Source: Acanthaster planci (Eukaryota; Echinodermata; Asteroidea; Valvatida; Acanthasteridae). From it: a stretch of 13,508 nt of DNA. The position numbers and the translations under genes were made by a program. Positions 9,586-13,508 of the stretch are shown here, one piece after another; within the stretch, counting starts at the first letter, position 1; each line of letters starts with the position of its first letter. The stretch lies in the NCBI RefSeq assembly GCF_001949145.1, contig NW_019091548.1, forward strand, positions 284,140 to 297,647, given 5' to 3'. The notes under the pieces were generated by a model. That model was not told the origin of the DNA, made no database searches, and saw only the letters and a list, made by a program, of their open reading frames with translations.

Positions 9586-9673
9586 GGCTGGACAGGGGTA
9601 AGTATCACTGGGGGACCCGACCCACACTAATGTGGGGGAGGAGTCTCCTGCGTTCACATACCCCTGTCCAGCC
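9586..9673. repeat. Perfect 15-bp inverted repeat, spacer 58 bp
   Basis: GGCTGGACAGGGGTA (9586-9600) and TACCCCTGTCCAGCC (9659-9673) are exact complements. Between them lies the second arm (9610-9641) of the other inverted repeat and the small palindrome AGGAGTCTCCT. The structure sits 3' of the recombinase coding region in the element's own orientation. The perfect pairing contrasts with the mutated coding sequence nearby. It could be part of the DIRS internal complementary or terminal repeat region, or a separate foldback insertion. Confidence 0.7.
9610..9641. repeat. Inner arm of the imperfect inverted repeat
   Basis: This is the partner of 9383-9413, about 196 bp away, with around 27 of 31 positions matching. 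The arm also folds on itself: CCACA and TGTGG flank a CTAA loop. It is nested inside the spacer of the perfect 15-bp repeat, so the DIRS 3' flank contains overlapping foldback structures. Confidence 0.6.
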
Positions 9674-9838
9674 TACGTATGCAGAGTGGCACCGTACCCT
9701 GGAGGAGGGTCAGCAACGGGAGAGTACTTACTAAAGAACATAGACGGGCGTCCCCCAAGCGAACACTCACCAGAGAAAAACTCATCTGCAAAGAAGAGTT
9801 CATTGTTAGGTGTGGGACAGCGCTTGATGCTGTCCCAA

Positions 9839-10715
9839 TCACCGAGTGCAAGGTTGCTGAGCCGTCTCGCTCGGCGGAACATCCTTCAGGTAGCACTCGG
9901 TGAAGGTGGAGGGGGATTTCCCGCAAGCCACCAGGCATACAGCATATCTGCCAAGGAAATGCCTCTGAAGTACGACCAGGATGCGGAGGCGGCACGAACA
10001 TCGTTGGCTCTGATAAGAGAACGAGTCTTCTCGTCATGCTGAGTTGGCCAGTCTTGGTCCGCGAAGATAATGGCTGAGGTTGTCCACCAAGCAATAGTGT
10101 CTTTCGCCGCTGGATGAAAGGGCTTTGTGGTAGTGAGGAAGAGTCTGGAACCAGGTTTACGACGATGCTTGGTCCTGGCGAGGTATCACTAAAGAGTACA
10201 AACTGGACACCATTTCTTGTCAGAGTCATCTCCCAAAAGAGAGGTTATATCAGGGAGAAATATGTCTGGAGGCAGGAAAGTAGGCATCTGGTTCTTTGTC
10301 GGGAACTCAATGGCTGGGATAAGGTAAACTGTGCGTTTCCCAGCGAATGTGACCTTCAGCAGTTGACAGAGCATGCAGTTCACTGCCGCGTCTGGAGGTA
10401 ACAACGGCCAGGAGGAACGCCAGTTTGATGCTGAGATGGAGGTCAGATGCATCAGGGAGAACATGCAAGACGCTCTTAAGGTCCCAAGACAGAACGAGGC
10501 ATTTGACGTGAGGACGCTCAACAAACATTCCCCGAAGGAGATGGTGGATGGTGGCATTATCAGAAATCGTTGACCCGTCACTGAACCCAGAATAGACAGC
10601 TGCCAGGGCCGACCAGTAGTTGCTGATGGTGGCAATCTGGAGGCCTGAGTGAAAGAGATACATGAAAAAGTCCGCAATAGAGCTTACAGAAGCTTCGGTT
10701 GGATAAACATTGTGG
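9839..10715 (-). pseudogene. DIRS tyrosine recombinase, frameshifted, active-site His lost
   Basis: The enzyme would integrate the circular cDNA by site-specific strand exchange. Three frames must be read in turn. The first (about 10715-10345) holds IATISNYWSALAAVYSGFSD, LLRGMF.ERP and TSRRGSELHAL, whose second Arg (complement of 10388-10390) fits box I. The second (about 10340-10189) holds the conserved PTKNQMPTFLPPDIFLPDI and KKWCPV, then a stop. The third (from about 10180) reaches NDVRAASASW, where families have HDVR: the catalytic His is Asn (complement of 10003-10005), while the box II Arg remains. Another frame change leads to FTECYLKDV, whose Tyr (complement of 9890-9892) is the presumed nucleophile, and a stop follows at 9839-9841. 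Length is near normal, but the gene cannot make a functional enzyme. Confidence 0.88.
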
Positions 10716-11400
10716 CCGTTAAACTATCTATTAAAATGTTGTAGTTGACTGTTGTAAATTTTGCGTCGGGATGGTCATCAGCCCGTGCCACCATGGACGC
10801 AGCGTCTGCAGAAAGGCCTGATGCTCTGAATGATCATTGGACATAGTCCAACACGTCAAGTAAAGATCGCCTGGACCTGGATGGATGATTCCTGACCTGG
10901 GCTGACAAAGAATGTCCTCCCTGGGCAGAAGGATCTGTGGTCAACGAACCAGGAGTCTTAACAGTCTCAGGAACCACAGCTGGCAAGGCCAGAATGGGGC
11001 AATGAGGAGAATTCGGCAGGTCTCTTGTCTCTTAGGATGGTCTCTTGGGATGAGGGAGATCGGGGGAAAGGCATACGCCAGAATGCAGACCAGTACACTT
11101 GTAGAGTGTCCGTCCTCCAGGCTCATGGGTGAGGAAACCTGGAGCAGAACGTCGAAAGATGAGTATTGTTGGCCGATGCGAAGAGATCGACATGGGGACA
11201 TTCGATCTCCGCGAAGATCTGCCTGACCACGCTCGGATGAAGAGTCCACTCTGTCGGACGGACAGTGCCTCGGGAGCGGCCTGCAGAGAGGTTCCATGAT
11301 CAATTGCCCACATGAAGATCTGCTATGTAAGGACACAAAGCTTGGGGGAGCAAGTACCGCCTCGGTGGTTGATGTACGCCACCACTGTGGAATTGTCGCT
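10716..11400 (-). pseudogene. DIRS RNase H C-terminal part and downstream conserved domain, broken
   Basis: In element order, a piece at about 11400-11314 reads SDNSTVVAYINHRGGTCSPK, the RNase H segment with its conserved Asp. It stops in-frame shortly after. The next part reads TEWTLHPSVVRQIF and then HVDLFASANN in one frame (about 11255-11170). After a frame change comes AYAFPPISLIP followed by ILLIAPFWPCQLWF (about 11085-10960). The blocks PHVDLFA...N, GYAFPP..LIP and LIAP.WP..W are hallmarks of the domain between RNase H and recombinase in DIRS elements, sometimes called methyltransferase-like; its role is unknown. A linker with SEHQAFLQ-type homology continues to about 10720, where stops occur. 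Confidence 0.82.
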
Positions 11401-11597
11401 CTGGATTCAAACTGAGAGACCTGCCAAGTGCTGCTGGAAGTGGCGAAGGGCATTGAATACTGCCTGAAGTTCCAGCAAGTTGATGTGTTTGTTGCGGAAG
11501 GAAGCATCCCAAACCCGGATGTGTAAAATGGAGTGAGGGAGGCCCCCCTTCCGAATAGCAACATGTCCGTTGCCATTGGGATGTTCGGTCTGGAGAG
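11401..11597 (-). pseudogene. DIRS RNase H domain, N-terminal part, frameshifted
   Basis: RNase H would remove the RNA template during cDNA synthesis. Two frames are needed. One carries PMATDMLLFGRGASL, where the Asp (complement of 11565-11567) fits the first catalytic Asp of ATDAS..GWG. The other carries WDASFRNKHINLLELQAVFN, where Glu in LLEL matches the second catalytic acid. The switch falls in the G-rich run near 11540-11548, and the third acid lies in the neighbouring piece in another frame. The order D, E, D of the active site is therefore still visible, but the reading frame is not continuous. Confidence 0.83.
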
Positions 11598-12275
11598 AGT
11601 GAAAGGATGACCGATCAGCAGGTGCTTGTTGATGATCCACCACCGGAGGTGATTGCGAACCTCTGTTGGGAGAGGGACTGAGGTAGATATCGGGTCGCTC
11701 TTGGGACGGTACCGAAACAGGAGATGTAGTTGAAGTGGCCGCATCTGCAGTCGACACCATGGGGTGAACTCTACCAAACTGGCCATTCGTCCAAGAAGAC
11801 GGAGCAAGGCTAGCGCCGGAGGTGCCTCTGATCGCAAATACTGAAGGACACATTGTTGTAGGTTGAAGATGCGTTCTGGTGTCGGGGCCACGATTCCTCT
11901 GTGAAGGTCGAGGATCGCCCCAAGGTAGGTCAGCCGCTGTGCTGGGTCAAAGGCGAACTTTTCGTGGTTGACGAGGAACCCCCGGTGAGTCGTGACATCG
12001 AGGGTGAGAAAGGTGCAGGCTCGGGCCTCGTTGGGGGAGCGACCGACGATCAACCAGTCATCAAGGTATTGAAAAATCACAATGTCGTGCCGTCGTAGGT
12101 AGGCAGCGACAGTCTTGGCGATCCTGGTAAAGACCCTTGGTGAGGTTGAGAGGCCAAAGGGAAGGGCCCGAAACTGGTAGGTTTGGCCGCAGTACTCGAA
12201 GCGGAGGAACTTGCGGAACTTTTCGTGTATTGGGATATGGAGATAGGCGTCCGGCAGATCTATGGAGGTGGCCCA
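11598..12275 (-). pseudogene. DIRS reverse transcriptase core
   Basis: This is the best preserved part: about 226 residues in one uninterrupted frame. It reads ATSIDLPDAYLHIPIHEKFR, with the first catalytic Asp at the complement of 12258-12260, then FRALPFGLSTSPRVFT, then YLDDWLIVG with the catalytic Asp pair at the complement of 12057-12068. It continues through LTYLGAILD and the thumb-like RLLGRMASLV. The order of motifs A, B' and C with a YLDD box is that of DIRS and Ngaro reverse transcriptases. All three catalytic aspartates are intact. The frame is broken upstream at about 12285 and again in RNase H, so the copy is inactive despite an apparently sound core. Confidence 0.92.
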
Positions 12276-12978
12276 ACAAGGACTGGTAGGGAGGGCAGAA
12301 CCACGCTCAGTGTCCCCATTCAAAACAGCCTTGGCTTGATGAACTTGTTGAGCGGTTTCAGATTGATTATCGGTCACCGTTTTCCCGGTTCATTCTTGGG
12401 TGTCAGGAAATAGGACAAGAGGAGACTGGTGGATAATTGGTTTTGATGTACCGGTGTTATGGCTCGTTTGCGTAATAGCGTTGAGATCTCCTCCTCCAGA
12501 ATCAGGCGCTTGGATTTGTGGCATGGGGAGGAGTTGAACAGAAGACCATCCTGGATGGGGGGGGACTTGTGAACTCAAGGGAGTAGCCGTAGGCAATGGT
12601 AGAGAGGACCCAGCTGTCCGCAGTGATCTTCTGCCAGAATTTGATGAAGTTGCAGGTTGCCGTTGACGGGTTCAGAATTGGCAGCCACCGAAGATGAATG
12701 GAAAAAGTCACCAGCGCCATCCCCCAGAGGGACCGGGGGCACGGTGCAAGAACCCACAGCCGGCGAGGCGTGGTTGGGGTCTTCTGCAGGCAGTTTTGGG
12801 CGGGGCTCGCCCGGGGCCCGACAGCTGAGTAGCTGCCCGGGGCAGAAGGAGATGTGTGCAAGCATCTAACCTTTGCAAGGACATTCATCATCTCCACGCA
12901 GGAACGGTCTAAAGGAATCTCCTGGAAGGATGGGTTCAGTTGACTCAAGGCGTGAAGGGTAGAGTATGAATTCAGCAC
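12276..12978 (-). pseudogene. DIRS Gag C-terminal / pre-RT segment, frameshifted with stops
   Basis: One frame (12978-12502) contains FWQKITADSWVLSTIAYGYS followed by LEFTSPPP, a block always found shortly before the reverse transcriptase in DIRS elements. It shifts out of frame at a run of eight C (G on the plus strand, 12557-12564). A second frame then reads LILEEEISTLLRKRAITPV, the usual fingers-domain entry. A third carries PIINLKPLNKFIKPRLF followed by an in-frame TGA, and another shift near 12280 joins the polymerase core. Upstream, roughly 12870-12700, a Pro/Arg-rich stretch may be the Gag tail. The capsid-like part of Gag is not recognised. Confidence 0.8.
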
Positions 12979-13328
12979 ACCAGTTCGGTAGAACAGAAAA
13001 TTTTATGGAAGAAAACCATGAAATCTCAACAAACTAATGATTTTTAGAAGAATTTTATTCCTGGACAGAAGGAAATAACCACTTACAATGTCTCTAATAG
13101 CCATGGGAGCAGCGAGTAGGGTTACTTGTGCACTGTGTATGTGTGGGCAAGACTTGGGAATTTTCATTTGCTTGAAATCCTGATAACTCAAATTTTTATC
13201 CATTCCCCCTAGGGTTTGAGTTACGGAGAGCTTACTCTATCTTATCTGCTGTTCACATGTTTCAATTTGTCAAATTCAGCAAATTCATCTTGGAATAAAA
13301 TAGGCATATATATATAGTACATGTACAG
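12979..13328. other. AT-rich flank right of the DIRS element, no gene seen
   Basis: No DIRS terminal repeat, exon or other transposon end is recognised here. The sequence is AT-rich with a TATATATATA run near 13307-13316 and an ACATGTAC word at 13319-13326. It is presumably still intron of the DDX21-like gene. Confidence 0.4.
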
Positions 13329-13508
13329 CAGTGATCTCAAGTAAGTACCCATCGAGGTTCGAGGACTCGCGAGTCCCTCGAGAAAATGAGCTTCCCTTGA
13401 AGAATTTTTATCGAGCGAGATCGGGCAAGCCGCGAGCGAGATCGGGCGTGGTCGGGCGTGTGTCGAGTTTTATCGTGTGCTGCAGCCGGACGCCGATTTA
13501 CTCGAGCT
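13329..13508. mobile_element. Possible hAT-type terminus with GC-rich subterminal repeats
   Basis: The stretch opens with CAGTGATCTCAAG, a hAT-like end, preceded by ATGTACAG as a potential 8-bp target duplication copy. Inside are a perfect 14-bp palindrome GGACTCGCGAGTCC (13363-13376), two exact copies of CGAGCGAGATCGGGC (13412-13426 and 13433-13447) and two copies of TCGGGCGTG (13442-13450 and 13452-13460). The composition switches sharply from AT-rich to CpG-rich at the boundary. The other end would lie right of the window, so the call is tentative; a satellite or CpG-rich host region is the alternative. Confidence 0.42.

Larger units (their letters stand above)
9383..12978 (-). mobile_element. 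Degenerate DIRS-type tyrosine-recombinase retrotransposon
   Basis: On the minus strand the domain order is Gag C-terminal/pre-RT segment, reverse transcriptase (YLDD box), RNase H, the DIRS-specific downstream domain (once called methyltransferase-like), then tyrosine recombinase. This combination is diagnostic of DIRS elements, which integrate with a tyrosine recombinase rather than a DDE integrase and so leave no target duplication. Coding homology runs from about 12.98 kb down to 9.84 kb, followed by inverted-repeat sequence to about 9383. Each domain is broken by frameshifts, and some by stops. Most of Gag and the 5' terminal repeat are not recognised, so the copy looks 5'-truncated or diverged. 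It lies antisense to the DDX21-like gene in its intron. Both outer limits are estimates. Confidence 0.92.

Noticed and set aside
9632-10042. 136-residue open frame on the plus strand
   Set aside because: It lies antisense to the DIRS recombinase and is explained as a shadow of that coding sequence.
9654-10229. 191-residue open frame on the minus strand
   Set aside because: Its right part overlaps the recombinase, but most conserved blocks (NDVRAASASW, FTECYLKDV) lie in other frames, so it is not an intact gene.
12979-13320. Possible 5' terminal repeat of the DIRS element
   Set aside because: No segment complementary to the 9383-9673 repeats was seen by eye, so a terminal repeat cannot be called here.

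Overview
The window is a gene-poor piece of an animal nuclear genome. It is AT-rich, has spliced lysine-rich exons in very long introns, and carries remnants of several eukaryotic transposon classes. There is no bacterial-style gene packing. The dense palindromic word ACATGTAC and a DIRS-type retroelement would fit a marine invertebrate deuterostome (amphioxus, hemichordate or echinoderm). That placement is an inference from memory of such genomes, not something the sequence proves.

Host gene: two plus-strand exons (5005-5235 and 8503-8575) belong to a DDX21/DDX50-like nucleolar DEAD-box RNA helicase. The first encodes a charged, Lys/Glu-rich N-terminal segment. The second encodes the conserved stretch just before the helicase Q-motif. 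They join in phase 0 across a 3.27-kb intron. The exons carrying the Q-motif, Walker A and DEAD box are not in the window, so the intron after 8575 is at least 4.9 kb long.

Mobile DNA, left to right: a probable hAT terminus (1-97); a short, frameshifted non-LTR reverse transcriptase fragment on the minus strand (793-1061); a 302-bp piggyBac-type MITE flanked by TTAA on both sides (2475-2784); a second probable hAT terminus (5859-5910); an unidentified basic coding remnant ending in an A16 tract, possibly a dead retrocopy (6788-7194); a decayed DIRS-type tyrosine-recombinase retroelement lying antisense to the host gene in its intron (about 9383-12978); and a third hAT-like end with GC-rich subterminal repeats (13329-13508).

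The DIRS copy is the largest feature. In element order (minus strand) it holds a Gag/pre-RT segment, reverse transcriptase, RNase H, the DIRS-specific downstream domain, and the tyrosine recombinase. Its frame is broken in many places, and the recombinase active-site histidine is replaced by asparagine. Two nested inverted repeats lie beyond its 3' coding end. Nothing here looks like a wholly new system. The items most worth a second look are those nested repeats, the TTAA-flanked MITE and the unidentified remnant with the A tract.
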